Assembly (NCBI GenBank): GCA_014529385.2
Contig: CM043968.1
Location: forward strand, 124,703,518-124,767,517
Origin: Adiantum capillus-veneris
Lineage: Eukaryota; Streptophyta; Polypodiopsida; Polypodiales; Pteridaceae
Length of the DNA stretch: 64,000 nt
Reading direction: 5' to 3'
This document shows, in pieces, positions 1-10,743 of this stretch. Position 1 is the first letter of the stretch. Every line of letters begins with the position of its first letter. Position numbers and translations under genes: made by a program. The notes beneath the pieces were generated by a model. That model worked only from the letters and a program-made list of their open reading frames with translations. It was not told the DNA's origin and made no database searches.

Positions 1-1108
1 TTATCTTCACTTTGATAATCTTGAAGCTTCACGATTCATCCCCAAACCCCAAACCTCCTGTAAATAATCTTGATCTGTCATTCTTGCAAACAGAGTTTCA
101 ACCATGTCTTCATCGCTGGTCAACAATTGCTTGTCATCTTGAAAAAGAAATACATTTAGAACAACTTCAAAATTTGCTTCATCCATATTTGAAAACTTGG
201 CATCTGCAACAATTCTTGAATCCTTGCATTCTATATGGAATCTCTATCCCTAGGAACATATTGTTCTATCTCTACATCTAGAGAGTCTGAACCTTCCTCT
301 ATGATGACGTTTGCAAAGTCATTCCAATCGCTAGCAAATTCCATTGCAAACTCCTAAATTCATTCATCTCAACTCACTAGTTGTTCAAAAGCCACAATCA
401 TCCTATCTTTGGGAACCCCTCAAAGCTTCATCCCTACTTCTTGAAACGCAATGTATCCTTCAAGATTGTATATGTCAAAGAAGTTCTTCTCTCTAGCACT
501 GCACCTAGTGCTTGTTCAACTGCATCATCGATTTCTTTTTGCTTTATTGCTTGGCTTTTTGCTCTAGTTAAAATTCTTTGCATCATCTCAACCATGTCGT
601 ATTTTCCTTGCTACTGAAGAAAAAAGATAGATCCATACATCATCAGAGCATCCTTGCCTCTTGTAGATCAAGAATATCTTTGCCAGATCCGTGTTCTAAC
701 TGTTATTAAACCATAGATTTTGTGGACTAAGATGTGATTAAACCATTTTTGACCTTAGACTTCATTACAAACAAGAACATCTTACAACCTGAAAGTGGTT
801 TGATAAAAAGACTTCATGGGGATAAATGGGTAAAACACTTGGATCAAAATAGGTGATGGCCTTCTGCAAACTTCTCTAGATTATGAAGAAAAGTTAAAAA
901 AGAGAATATTTGCAATGATTCATTTGCTTGGGCCTCCAACATTCTTTATTACGTTGCCTGCAGGAGAGTGTCAGTCAGAAAACATTTTGGGTAGTCTAGA
1001 GAAAATAACTAATGTAGCATGAGCCTTGGATGAGACAGAGAGCGTCCATGTTTGATGGCTTTTGCAAGCGAATCTTGTGACAATGGTGAGGTACTACTTG
1101 TACATGTT
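1..1108. other. Unassigned region, no supported gene
   Basis: No recognisable protein domain, RNA gene or terminal repeat was found. The short open frames on the plus strand lack domains. On the minus strand about 470-610 a short frame reads as a charged helical stretch (contains QRILTRAKSQAIKQKEIDDA), which could be a remnant of a transposon protein, but it is too short to name. Confidence 0.4.
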
Positions 1109-1420
1109 TCAGAAGCTCAAGCAAGTGAGAGTTAGGTCTTCAAGCGAACTCAACGAAGCAAGCTTTGGAGCGAGTTTTTTTTGGTTTTGAGGACCGCCAT
1201 CCCTACCTCCCCTTCCTCCTCTCGCCGCCCATGTGCTTCCTCCTCTTCCCTTGATCCTCCTCCTCCAACATCCTCCCTCTCCTCCACCTCCTCTCTCCAT
1301 TTACTCCTCTACCTGCCCTCACTTCCTCCATCTTGTCCTCCAGCAACCCCCTCCCTTCCTCAAGGTCCTCCACTCCCTTCTTCCTCTCTCTTTTCCTATC
1401 ACTCTATACCCATGCCCCCC

Positions 1421-1424
<4 letters not shown>

Positions 1425-1483
<59 letters not shown>
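1425..1483. repeat. (CT)n microsatellite
   Basis: About 29 uninterrupted CT units. It lies at the end of a pyrimidine-rich stretch (from about 1185) and directly abuts the broken end of a reverse Copia-1 LTR at 1484. The long open frames across it are a product of the low-complexity sequence. Confidence 0.95.
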
Positions 1484-1486
<3 letters not shown>

Positions 1487-1677
1487 GGAATTAGGGTTGC
1501 AGAGAAACACGCACAGCTTGGAGAAGACGAAGGAAGCTCTAGGCACACAATAGAGAGTGTGTTACTTAGTGTGCAATGGAAAGATAGATCGCCCTAGAGT
1601 GATGGGCGTATATACAATGCACGGGGGAAAAACCTCCTAAAGAGGGAAAAAATGCCCCGGCGGTCCTAGTGTGTTCA
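1484..1677 (-). mobile_element. Truncated LTR of the Copia-1 family (reverse orientation)
   Basis: The reverse complement matches the Copia-1A LTR (7176-7402) from its right end (TTGGAATTAGGG on this strand) to the ACACTAGGACCG block. The outer 30 or so bases of the LTR start (TGTTACCATATACATG) are missing at 1677, where it joins the long Gypsy-type LTR. The terminal TG at the other end is replaced by the CT tract. It is a third copy of the family in the window, without internal sequence. Confidence 0.85.
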
Positions 1678-2275
1678 AATAAATAACCTCAGATAAATAG
1701 TTCAAATACTTATCTTCATTAAAAGTAACCAATTTTGAGTATAAATTAGAGGAAGGAAATTAGTAAATGAATTTATTTAGTTACCAAATAAATACTTGAG
1801 GTCCAAAATCACTATTGAAAGTTGGGACAATTACCTCAGCATAAATGGTTGGTATAACAAATTACTATCAACAAAATTTTACCTAAATTAGACCATAAGT
1901 ATAGAAGGGAAAGATTATAAATCAAATTTATGAACATATCAAATTTATGAAAATTCCTAAAGATAGAACATATCAAATTACATTTTAGGGTGAGTAATCC
2001 ATTAGCCGATAGGAATTATAATTTACTAAGGTTAAATATAAAATATTCATGGAATATAGACTAAGGAAAAACCTAGTTAAATGGCTTCCCTAATTAAATG
2101 GTAATTATGGGAAATTACTTATAGTACAAGGAAGTCACAGGAGGAATATCTCATCCAATTAACTATCAAGGATACCTACTTACTCCAAAAATCCTTATTT
2201 TTGGGTAAAAAAGAGAAAAAAGAGATTATTCAATTAAATTTCTAATCGATTAAGTCTTTTTATAAGGCTGCCGAT

Positions 2276-2488
2276 ATGGCTCCAAAGAGAACCAGAGGAA
2301 ATCCTCTTACCGAGGAAGAGGATATTAGCAACAAAAGAAATAAAGCCACTAATGACCATGAGGCTGGGCCTAGCCATAGGCCGACGGAGGAGAGTTTGCA
2401 GCAGGCTCTAACCCAACAGCACATGGACGAGCAGTCCCAGGTGGATTTCTATTTTGTTCACTTAAAATCTTTTAAAGTTCATTTTTAA
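2276..2488 (+). CDS. Short gag-start-like ORF inside the long LTR
   Basis: A 70-residue frame beginning MAPKRTRGNPLTEEEDISNK, basic and charged, with no domain. It lies upstream of the LTR TATA box, so within U3. The same frame is present in copy 2 (31446) but ends early there at a TAG. The start resembles the N-termini of some plant Gypsy gag proteins; the minus-strand Gypsy-1 gag in this window starts MAPKSTRGRKST. It may be a captured or relic gag start rather than a working gene. Confidence 0.35.
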   Translation: MAPKRTRGNPLTEEEDISNKRNKATNDHEAGPSHRPTEESLQQALTQQHMDEQSQVDFYFVHLKSFKVHF

Positions 2489-2887
2489 GTTAGCATTGTA
2501 TACGTAAGGTTAGGAAGGATAAATTGGTTGTAAATGGAAGGTAACTTTCACGAAACCAACGAGCAATGATTGTAAATAGGAAAGAAATGATTGGGTTATG
2601 ACTGATTGACCTAGGAAAGAAATGTTTGACCATCCTTAAGACAACTTGTTTTAAGACACCTCTAATTCCTTGGAAATATTTTACTCCAGGTAATGAGTAA
2701 TGATAGCGATTTCGCCATGGATAAGTCGGTTTTCTCAGCGCGCGTGGAGTCTTTACCCCGTTCCTGTTTGTGTTTGGGGATATTACTTAAGATTTTAAGT
2801 TTATCGTAGAGGAACCGCCCGGTTGTATGGGCAACCGGTTGGCGTATGGGCGCCCGGACTTTGGGTGATGGCTTTTTCCACCCCGGC

Positions 2888-2901
2888 TTTTATAAATAAG
2901 G
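2888..2901 (+). promoter_or_regulatory. LTR TATA box
   Basis: TTTTATAAATAAGG inside the long LTR, conserved at about 32055 in copy 2. It is followed about 25-35 bases on by a C/T-rich stretch that could hold the start of R. Position and conservation support an LTR promoter; no transcript evidence is available. Confidence 0.5.
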
Positions 2902-3568
2902 AATGGGTGGCGTTTTTTTTCACCCCTGTATAGGTGGTCTTGAGACAAGCTGGTACTGGTCAGAGATACTTCAGAATGACAGTACCTTGTCTTAAGTCTA
3001 AAGAAGTTTGTTTGCTGAAAGAATGTTTTCAATACTGTTTTCAAAGGTTGTCTTAATGAAATTCAGTTGTGAAAGTTAAAAGGAATCATTGTTTTAATTG
3101 TGAAAAGAATGTGGTAGTAATTAAACAACATAGAAATCATGTGTGAGTGCGGGGTGGTAAGTGGGGATTGACTAAGGTTGTCAATCATGGATGGGTGGAC
3201 CTGATTAGTCAGGTAACTATCCATTCCCGCGCACTAAAACGTTTAGAAGCTTCTTCACTTGGAAGAGGAATCCACGAACGGCTGTGCCCTCACATATGTT
3301 GGGGGAAAAAAAGTGTTGGCTAAGGAAACCATAATCTGAATGATGAAGTTATAGGGCCGGTATAAAAAAATAAAAAAATAGTGGTCCCGTTTCCACTACA
3401 AGACAGGACTAGGTCTCTTTCTAGGGCTATAAATCCAAACCACTGTCAATGGTAAGGGTGAATTCCTTGGAATTTTTCTTATTTAAGGACTCTGACTTTA
3501 GTAGGCCTAGAGACCTGTCAATGGTCCCATCCCGTTTTTGGTGTCGGCGGGTTTGGGGACCTTACAAG

Positions 3569-3580
3569 TGGTATCAAAGC
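3569..3580 (+). other. Primer-binding site (initiator Met tRNA type)
   Basis: TGGTATCAAAGC two bases after the LTR end. The usual plant sequence is TGGTATCAGAGC, so there is one mismatch. It fixes the orientation (plus) and the LTR end at 3566. Confidence 0.8.
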
Positions 3581-4172
3581 ATAGTTTAATAAGGTCCTGA
3601 CCTTAGGAGGGTAAAAATTGAAAAAAATAGGCACAAGTTATATTGCATTTTCAATTATGGTATATTGTGAAATGAGAATTTCCCTATCAATACAGGAAAA
3701 TATCCGTCAAGCTTACCGAAAGTTTGTGATTTTCAACATCATGTTCGAGGCTGCTTGCAGCTCCAATAACTTTTCATTTTGCAAGAGCATCATGCAATTA
3801 TTAGATGTAACGTTTTCCCCTCCTCCTACATGGGGAATCAGCTGGTCACAGTTTGGCGGAATTTTTTAGATTGATGCGGGACATGTAGAAGGGTTGGCAC
3901 TCAATCTGAAAAGACTCAAGTGGGCAGAAACACTTTAGACCATCGAAGTTTTCTTTTTCAGTGGGACTGAAGATCCAGATTAGACCATTATTATAGATGG
4001 GGTAGATGTATCACAAAATCAATAGGTATATGATCAGGTAGCCAAAGTAATATACACAGGTAGGATCAGACCCATGAGGGTAGGCCCAAAATTTAGGGGA
4101 CCAAAAGATGTCATATTTTTTGATCCCCTGTCAGACCCACCAGTGGTCTCGGGGGGTTCACTATGTGTAAAA
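3581..4172 (+). pseudogene. Decayed internal region after the PBS
   Basis: Sequence following the PBS, with only short frames (83 residues at 3618) and many stops. It is presumably the leader and start of the internal region of the element whose 5' LTR ends at 3566. No gag or pol domain can be recognised. Confidence 0.35.
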
Positions 4173-4388
4173 TTACTATATCACGTGCGTTCAAGACGTG
4201 TTTGTAAAACCCCTTATCTGTGAATTTTGTTAAGAATATAATGTACCCTTTTCTTTTAAAATCTGTAAGTTTTTTTCAAATTACCATATCACGTGCATTC
4301 AAGACGTGTTTGTAAAACCCCTTATCTGTGAATTTTGTTAAGAATATAATGTACCCTTTTCTTTTAAAATCTGTAAGTTTTTTTCAAA
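4173..4388. repeat. Tandem duplication of a 108-bp unit
   Basis: Two adjacent copies (4173-4280 and 4281-4388), each starting TTAC(T/C)ATATCACGTGC and ending in a T-rich run. They differ at only a few bases, which suggests a recent slippage or unequal exchange. Confidence 0.9.
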
Positions 4389-4480
4389 TTTGAAAAAATA
4401 ATGCCCTTTTGTATATATATTTTTGTAATTTTCAAGAACTTTAAATACCCTTCTGTTGAACTCACGTATGGTGGTGGGGC

Positions 4481-4503
4481 ATCATCATCATCATCATCAT
4501 CAT
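4481..4503. repeat. (ATC)n microsatellite
   Basis: About seven to eight ATC units in a T/C-rich stretch. The flanking 4389-4626 has no gene that I can support. Confidence 0.9.
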
Positions 4504-4626
4504 TTGTATGCCTTTCTTCTTGGTCATTCTCCTCCTTATCAGCTCCATCCTCCTTGTCTTCATCTTCCTTGTCTTCTTCTACCTCATCACATCTTCTAAT
4601 TGCATGAAGTTACAACAAAAACACAC

Positions 4627-5013
4627 TCATTGCTTTGCATTTGGTTTCTTCCTCTTCCTAAATGAATCAAGAGGTATATCCATGTTGGGACTTCCACCTA
4701 AGTTCTTGGGAGTCGATTTCTTGCGCTTTGGTGTTGTCTTCTTTCCCGCTGGAGGGGGTGTTGCTTTCACCGCATTTGCAACTGCCTCATCTGATGCATC
4801 ATCTCTAGTGTCCACACTTGGTGATTCTTTGGAACTCAACGGAGAACACATCAGCCTTCTTGGAGTTAGTTGTTGCCTAGGTGATTTGGCTGCAGAAGAC
4901 TTTGCCATCAAGATGTCTTCAACTACTCCACGTACTGCATCCCCTATGACAGACTCCGCTTCAAGGGCTGGCCGTATCCCTGGGGTAGACTCCGCTTCAA
5001 GGGCTGGCTGCAT
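4627..5013 (-). pseudogene. 3' part of a minus-strand gag-like gene
   Basis: A 128-residue frame, very basic and rich in Ser, Lys and Pro, ending KRKKPNAKQ. It contains a duplicated 12-residue segment (see the 36-bp tandem repeat). It lies downstream of the two other pieces (5726-5995 and 6105-6776) on the same strand. Between 5013 and 5726 the minus strand reads in pieces as a Lys/Glu-rich, probably coiled-coil stretch broken by stops. The overall pattern, an N-terminal domain followed by a charged tail, resembles the Element H protein at 54523-57949. No enzyme motif is visible. Confidence 0.4.
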
Positions 5014-5023
5014 CCCTGGGATA
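4952..5023. repeat. 36-bp in-frame tandem duplication
   Basis: Two copies of a 36-bp unit starting GACTCCGCTTCAAGGGCTGG, within the minus-strand frame at 4627-5013. It encodes a repeated 12-residue segment containing PALEAES. Confidence 0.85.
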
Positions 5024-5725
5024 ATCAGGCCATTCTTCCTTGGAGAATGAACAAGGAGTTGAATTCCACCCGCTTCATTTTGAGCATTGTTTCAGCCCGT
5101 TTTGCAGCTCTCAGTGCTTCATTTCGTTGATTCTTGATGATCATTATCTCAGATTCAGCCTTAGATAGCTTCTTGTTTAATAACTCATTAACCCTTTCTG
5201 AATGAGCTTCCAGTACCCTGTGTTGTATGCTCTGCTCTTCTCGGGCTTTTGGAGCTTTTGAATATGATCTTCAGCCTCCTTCAAGTCAGCTTTAAGCTTT
5301 TTCACTTCATCTTCTGACCCAGCAGCCTCCACCAGTTGCCCCATACAACTGACAATGGTATTCCAAGAAGACTATATGAGAACTGAACATCTGTCTTTAC
5401 CTGTAGCTGGATCAGAATCAGTAGGCTCATATATTGTCAATGGAGCCATGTAAGGTAAAGTTGCATAGTCAGCTTTGCGTAGCAGAAGATGCCCTTTCAA
5501 TTGATGGGTCTGCATTTGCTGCAACTTGTCCTATTTCACTAGGTGCAAAATGTGTTCAGTATTTGGAGTAGAAACTCCCCCTGGCAGAGTCGAAGAAGCT
5601 GGACCTTTGCCTTTGTCCATGTGGCTCTTGCCTTTGTCCACTGACTGGTCTGCTATCTTCTCAGAAGTTGTTGCCTTGGCCTGATCTTTTCCAGAACCAG
5701 TAGCAATTGCACTTTGTCCTACTAA

Positions 5726-5995
5726 CTAGCTAGGCACAGTCTTCTGAGCAGGTTGCTTCTCTGTCTGGCTCACTATAGCTTTCTCAATATTCACTGTCTT
5801 GACTTGGCTTTCTATCTGCCTCAAAAAATCACTTCTCTTTGTCAGTGTAGTCTTTGGCTTCTTTGAACTGCCATCCTGTTCTTCAGTTGCTTTCCTTTTC
5901 AGGTATGTTGAAGTAGTCTGACTGTCCGTTGCTTCGTCGTCTGAGGACATTTGAGGACAACTCAATGTTCTTGGGCTCAGAAACCGGCTTCTCAC
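5726..5995 (-). pseudogene. Middle part of a minus-strand gag-like gene
   Basis: An 89-residue charged frame with a Lys-rich stretch (KKPKTTLTKRSD) and no recognised domain. It sits between the N-terminal piece (6105-6776) and the C-terminal piece (4627-5013) on the same strand, separated by stops. I read the three as one broken gene. Function unknown. Confidence 0.35.
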
Positions 5996-6104
5996 TCCAA
6001 GCCTTTTTTACCTGCTCATGAACATCTGTAGCAGTGGCCCAATACAGAAATTGTCAAACATACCAAGCTTTAAAAACATTCTGAGATTTTAGCTTGGCAG
6101 TTTG

Positions 6105-6776
6105 CTAGAGCACATTGTGTGACAGGATTTGACAAAGGTTAATAGGAACCTTTGGATCCAATATCTTGGCCAATAGAATAGCAAAAAGTTTCTCGGATAC
6201 ATACGTTGGGTTGTTCTTAAGGCTTACTGCTTCGGCTACAAACCTGTAAGCAGTGGAAGCTTCTAGTCCGGCTACTGGAACACCTTGACCACTTGCCTTG
6301 TGCTTACGTTTAGCCGCTTCATCCTCCTTCAAGGCTATACTTATCTGTTGTGGAGTTGCCACAGATGGTTTGGGCTCATTAGGCACTGTGAATGCAAAAG
6401 CTATGGTCTCTGATGTCACCAACACCTTTCTACCATTTACCATGGCACTGCCATCTTCAGCGTCGAAAGAATCAAGAACTTGCTTGATGATGTCTGTGTC
6501 AAAAGCAATCCTTGTAGCTTGCAACACAACTCGGAGATCCCATAGTTGTAGCAGAGTCATTGCTTGGTCAGTGAATACATAACGCTGGATTTTACTGTAT
6601 GGTATGATGGGAAGGCTTGCCTTTGCAGCAGAAACTATGGCTTGGGTTTCCTCAAGAGACTCCTGCATCTTCTCGGAGCATTTCCTTCTACCCATACACT
6701 GTGAAGACGATGAAACAGGCGAAGGAGAAGAAGAATTACTTGACGTTTCAAAGCCGTACCCTGGTGTCGCTGGCAA
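6105..6776 (-). pseudogene. N-terminal part of a minus-strand gag-like gene, function unknown
   Basis: A 223-residue frame with a Ser-rich N-terminus, then a folded-looking domain (VFTDQAMTLLQLWDLRVVLQ ... FVAEAVSLKNNPTYVSEKLF) and no catalytic motif I recognise. It is the best preserved piece of the broken gene that runs to 4627. The layout (helical N-terminal domain, then Lys/Glu-rich tail) is similar to the protein of Element H, so I infer a gag-like protein of a non-autonomous LTR element. A diverged host gene cannot be excluded. Confidence 0.4.
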
Positions 6777-6786
6777 GGCTAGCTGA

Positions 6787-7175
6787 CAGTTAACTGTCTC
6801 TTCAGAGGTCGAGGTTTGCGGCTGTAGCGAAGAAACCTCGGAGCTTGGCGATGGTGAATGGTTAACAGGAGGAAAGCGTCACGCACGGGATTTGTGAGAA
6901 AAAATGCCAACTCTCCTGACTGGTATACGTGTTCGCCCCATAAAAGCTCCACCACTCGCCATTCCTAGACTAGTGTGCATCGCTGCTGTTTTGGCAAACA
7001 TGCATAGGACAAGACTGCGACCCATCCTTAAAATGATTACTATTGGTGTGCCATCTGATCGTTGGGCGCTTAAAAAATGAAAAGCGTGTCTCCCCTGATA
7101 CTAGACTAGTGTCCAATCTAGCTCAATCATACTGATACAGATTCTAAGATCAGTTTGGTCTGGTTCTACTAGTAC
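6787..7175 (-). other. Flank of Copia-1A; likely tail of Gypsy-1 next to the insertion
   Basis: Read on the minus strand across the Copia-1A insertion, the Pro/Val-rich frame of 12328-12586 (QPVPISEPV) continues in frame into about 7100-7175 (VEPDQTDLRI) once the element and one target copy are left out. This supports Gypsy-1 as the insertion target. From about 7100 down to 6787 no gene is visible. Confidence 0.45.
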
Positions 7176-7402
7176 TGTTACCATATACATGTGGTAGTGA
7201 TGTGTGTGAACACACTAGGACCGCCGGGGCATTTTTTCCCTCTTTAGGAGGTTTTTTCTCCCGTGCATTGTATATACGCCCATCACTCTAGGGCTATCTA
7301 TCTTTCCATTGCACACTAAGTAACACACTCTCTATTGTGTGCCTTGAGCTTCCTTTGTCTTCTCCAAGCTGTGTGTGTTTCTCTGCAACCCTAATTCCAA
7401 CA
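7176..7402 (+). repeat. Copia-1A 5' LTR
   Basis: Starts TGTTACCATATACATG and ends ATTCCAACA. It differs from the 3' LTR by about four substitutions and a 2-bp indel, so the insertion is fairly young compared with the decay of its neighbours. Confidence 0.93.
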
Positions 7403-7404
7403 AT

Positions 7405-7416
7405 TGGTATCAGAGT
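7405..7416 (+). other. Copia-1A primer-binding site
   Basis: TGGTATCAGAGT, complementary to the 3' end of plant initiator Met tRNA, two bases after the LTR. The equivalent site is deleted in Copia-1B. Confidence 0.88.
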
Positions 7417-7764
7417 AGGTCATGTCCTCCCGGGCTTAGTCGCCAGCTGCTCTAGCACACGCCTGCTCACTTTCTCAAATTTCAGTGAGCTTTGGCAGGC
7501 GTTCGCAGGTTGACAAAAATTTTGGGCGAGGTCGAAGAGCTCGGTCTGCTCAGAATTTTGATTTGGGCTCATTTCGGCCTCCGTTTCCACTACAAGCAGT
7601 ATTGCACAGGCTATTTCGTCATTTTGTGCAGAATTTTTGTCAGTGCCGTTTTCAGCATAACAGTTGCCTTATAGTCTTCTACGGTTTGTGCTATATAGCA
7701 CAGGTTGTTCCCGCTCCGTTTCTCCTATTTTCGGGCAGTTTTCACATCAGGTGCAGCATTTACC

Positions 7765-8328
7765 ATGGCTGACAACAACAACACAGATGTGTTCAAGATG
7801 TTTGCTGCTGAGGACAGGTTGGATGGGGACAACTACCCTATGTGGGCTTATATGATGCAACATGTTCTTGTGTCAAAGGGTGTCTGGAACATTGAGCAGG
7901 GCATTGATGCACGTCCTGGTTCTGAGGATGTAGGCGATGTTGAGGATGTTGCAGGTCTTGTTGCAAGGATTGCAGCTGTTAGAGTTGTTTTTCCTACGGC
8001 AGAACAAGCTCCTTGGGATGTTAAGGATGCGCAGGCTCATGCATTGATTGCGTTGTCTGTGAAGCGCACCATTGTTCCTCACATCCGTTCAACAAAATCT
8101 GCAAAACAGGCTTGGGATATTCTAGCAGGTCTTTATGCAAGCCGCAATGAGGCTAAAATTGCTTTGCTGCGTAAAGAGCTGGAGTCGAAGATTATGCATG
8201 AGGAAGATGATATGGACACTTTCCTTGCTAGTGTCAAGGATATCAATGAGCAGCTTATTTCTGCAGGTAAAGTCATTTTAGACAGTTCCCTTGTGCAGAC
8301 TGTTCTTGATGCCTTACCAGATTCCTAA
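7765..8328 (+). pseudogene. gag: Copia-1A gag, N-terminal part
   Basis: The likely start is the ATG of MADNNNTDVFKMFAAEDRLD, the usual beginning of a Copia gag (UBN2-type) domain that binds and packages element RNA in cytoplasmic particles. Conserved features are NYPMWAYMM and the helical region to LDALPDS. The frame ends at TAA, then continues in the same frame at 8329 into the rest of gag, so one codon change separates the halves. The start at 7705 is in the same frame but has no gag similarity. Confidence 0.85.
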
Positions 8329-8355
8329 CAGACTTTTGCTAGTACTTGGAGACTG

Positions 8356-10743
8356 ATGACCCAAGGAAATTCTGAAGTTGTCAAGTTTGATGCATTACGC
8401 ACATTGCTGTTGCAAGAGTCACTTTCTAGAAAAAACAGGACTAGGCAACGTGCAGTTGAACAGGCTTTTATTGCTTCTCAAACAAAGGGTGGTAACAGTA
8501 ATGCAACCACTTCTTATGGTTCTGTTGCGAGTGGCAAAAATTATGTTCCTAATGCTTTTGCTGGCCGTACTTCGTCTTGCAATTCTGGTGATAAGGGCAA
8601 AAAGAAGATGCGTTGCCATTATTGTAAAGCCAATGATCACTTGATCAAGTCGTGTCCTAAGTTGAAGGCCAAAGAGGCTAAGAAGAAAGAGGGTGGTTCC
8701 ACTGCAAATGCTGGTTCCACTACAAATGCAGCCATTGTTGAGTCTTCTATGAAAGGAGACTGTGTTGCTGATGTTGATGCAGAATGGGCTTTTAGCGCAG
8801 AGTGCACTTACAATCCTGCTGTCCATGATGCATGCTTGTCAGTTGCTGCAGATTCACATGTGTGGTATTTCGACAGTGGTGCTACAAAGCACATTACCTC
8901 ACATCGTGAATTGTTTACCTCTCTCGAGTCTGTCCCTCATGGGAATTCAGTCACTTGTGCCAACAATGCCTCTTATCCAGTTCAGGGAGTTGGAAATATT
9001 GTGCTCACTGCTGCTAATGGCAGTTCCTTCACACTTGTTGATGCACTTTATGTACCTGGGATCAAGAAGAATCTCTTGTCTGTATGCGCACTTGCTAGAC
9101 TTGGACTTGTAGTCAAATTTGTGGATGACAGATGTACAGTTCGTGATCTCAGTTTTGGTGATGAAATTGTTGCATCTGGGCTTTTGTGCCGTGGGCTGTA
9201 TAAGCTCACTTTGTATGACAAGTGTGGACAAAACTTTGCAAATGCTGTTGCAGATTCAAGGGCTATTTCAGATGCAAAACTTTGGCATGCACGTTTTGGT
9301 CATCTGAATTTTGCCAGTTTGCTGCGTTTGCAGAAATCTGATATGGTTGCTTCTTTGCCACCTCTTGAAGCACCTGTCAAACATGTTTGTGAAGGCTGTA
9401 TTTTGGGTAAGATGCAGCGTTCTAAATTTCCAAAGGATGGTTCAGTTCGGGCCACATGCAGGTTGCAGCTTGTGCATAGTGATCTTTGTGGGCCCATGCA
9501 AATTCCGTCCTTGGGCAATTACCTTTACTTCGTGACTTTCATTGATGATTACTCCACGCATGCATGGGTATTTCCGCTTAAAGCGAAGTCCGAAGTTGTT
9601 ATGTGCTTCAAACAATTTCTGGCTATGGCTGAAAATGTCTCGAAATGTACTATGGGCACCCTCCGTTCCGATCGAGGGGGGGAGTATATGTCTCATGAAT
9701 TTAATGCATTTCTGGCTAGTCGTGGGATAAAACACCAATGTACAGTGCCTTATACGCCTCAGCAAAATTGTGTTGCTGAGAGGAAAAACAGGTCATTGAC
9801 GGAAATGGCACGATGTATGGTCAAAAGTCAAGCTTTACCGCATTCTTTTTGGCTTGAGGCCATCATGTGTGCCACTTATGTACTTAATAGGTCTCCTACG
9901 AAAGCTTTGCAGTCTATTACTCCATATGAAGCATGGCATGATAGAAAGCCTTCTATTGAGCACATGCGTGTTTTTGGCTGTTTGGCATATGCTTTGGTGC
10001 CACAAGTGCAACGCAGAAAATTGGATGATAAGGCTGTCAAATGTATTTTTGTTGGTTACAGTGCTGAAAGCAAAGGTTACAGGTTGTATCATCCGCAAAC
10101 AAAACGTATTCTGGTTTCACGGGATGTAGTGTTCGTGGAAGATTCTGTTCAGCCCTTGCTGTCATGTACTAGAGACAGTAATGTAAGCTCACAGGACATT
10201 TATGACACTTTGTTGCCTCTTTTCAGTGGTGGAAATACGAATGTAAGTTCCAATGAGGCAAATGTACAGCCTATGGGGGTTTCTGAAAATGTCGTAGATC
10301 AGCCTATTACTGATGCAGATGTACATGATGTACTTGATGAGGAAAGGGCTGAAAATGAGCAGGCTAGAGGTATGCCAAAATGGCTGGTGCACACTTTGCG
10401 TGACAGTAAATTGGATGCACCTTTGTCTAGTCGTACTCGTTCAGGCTCTCGCCATGCATCTTATGCATCAGATTGTTATGCTTTGGCTGTGTCTAGTTTA
10501 CATGATGTTGAGGAGCCTCTGTCTTTTGATGAAGCACAAAATTCAAAAAATTGGATGGCTGCCATGCAATCAGAATATGATGCACTTATAGAAAATGACA
10601 CATGGACTTTATGTGATTTGCCTCCTGGCAAAAAGGCCATTGGTACGAAGTGGGTTTACAAGTTGAAACGCAAGCGGGATGGTGAGATCGATTGCCATAA
10701 GGCTCGACTTGTTGCAAAGGGTTATGCACAACAAAAGGCATAG
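8356..10743 (+). pseudogene. pol: Copia-1A gag zinc knuckle, protease, integrase and start of RT
   Basis: A 795-residue frame. Domains in order: zinc knuckle CHYCKANDHLIKSC (about residues 87-100); aspartic protease with DSGATKH (about 173-179); the integrase zinc-binding part (LWHARFGHLN ... CEGCILGK, about 305-350); the integrase core with D in HSDLCGP, D in RSDRGGEY and E in VAERKNRS; then the start of RT (KWVYKLKRK). The usual QQNG before the catalytic Glu is QQNC. It ends at TAG after KGYAQQKA, where loss of one A shifts the frame. Apart from the gag part it is identical in protein to Copia-1B. Confidence 0.92.

Larger units (their letters stand above)
1678..3566 (+). mobile_element. Long Gypsy-type LTR, copy 1 (5' end truncated), followed by PBS
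   Basis: About 1.9 kb that aligns almost base for base with 30870-32732. It ends GGGGACCTTACA followed two bases later by a Met-tRNA-like primer-binding site, so it is the right end of a 5' LTR. It carries a U3-like part, a TATA box at about 2888-2901 and a short open frame at 2276. The left end was cut by the Copia-1 LTR fragment. Copy 2 shows the LTR once extended further left into 152-bp repeats. Confidence 0.75.

Noticed and set aside
1181-1597. Long plus- and minus-strand open frames across the CT-rich region (Ser/Pro/Leu or Arg/Glu repeats).
   Set aside because: They are translations of the microsatellite and pyrimidine-rich sequence, open in several frames at once, with no domain.
8947-9231. 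Many antisense frames of 60-140 residues within both Copia-1 copies.
   Set aside because: They are shadows of the pol coding frame and repeat identically in both copies without any domain of their own.
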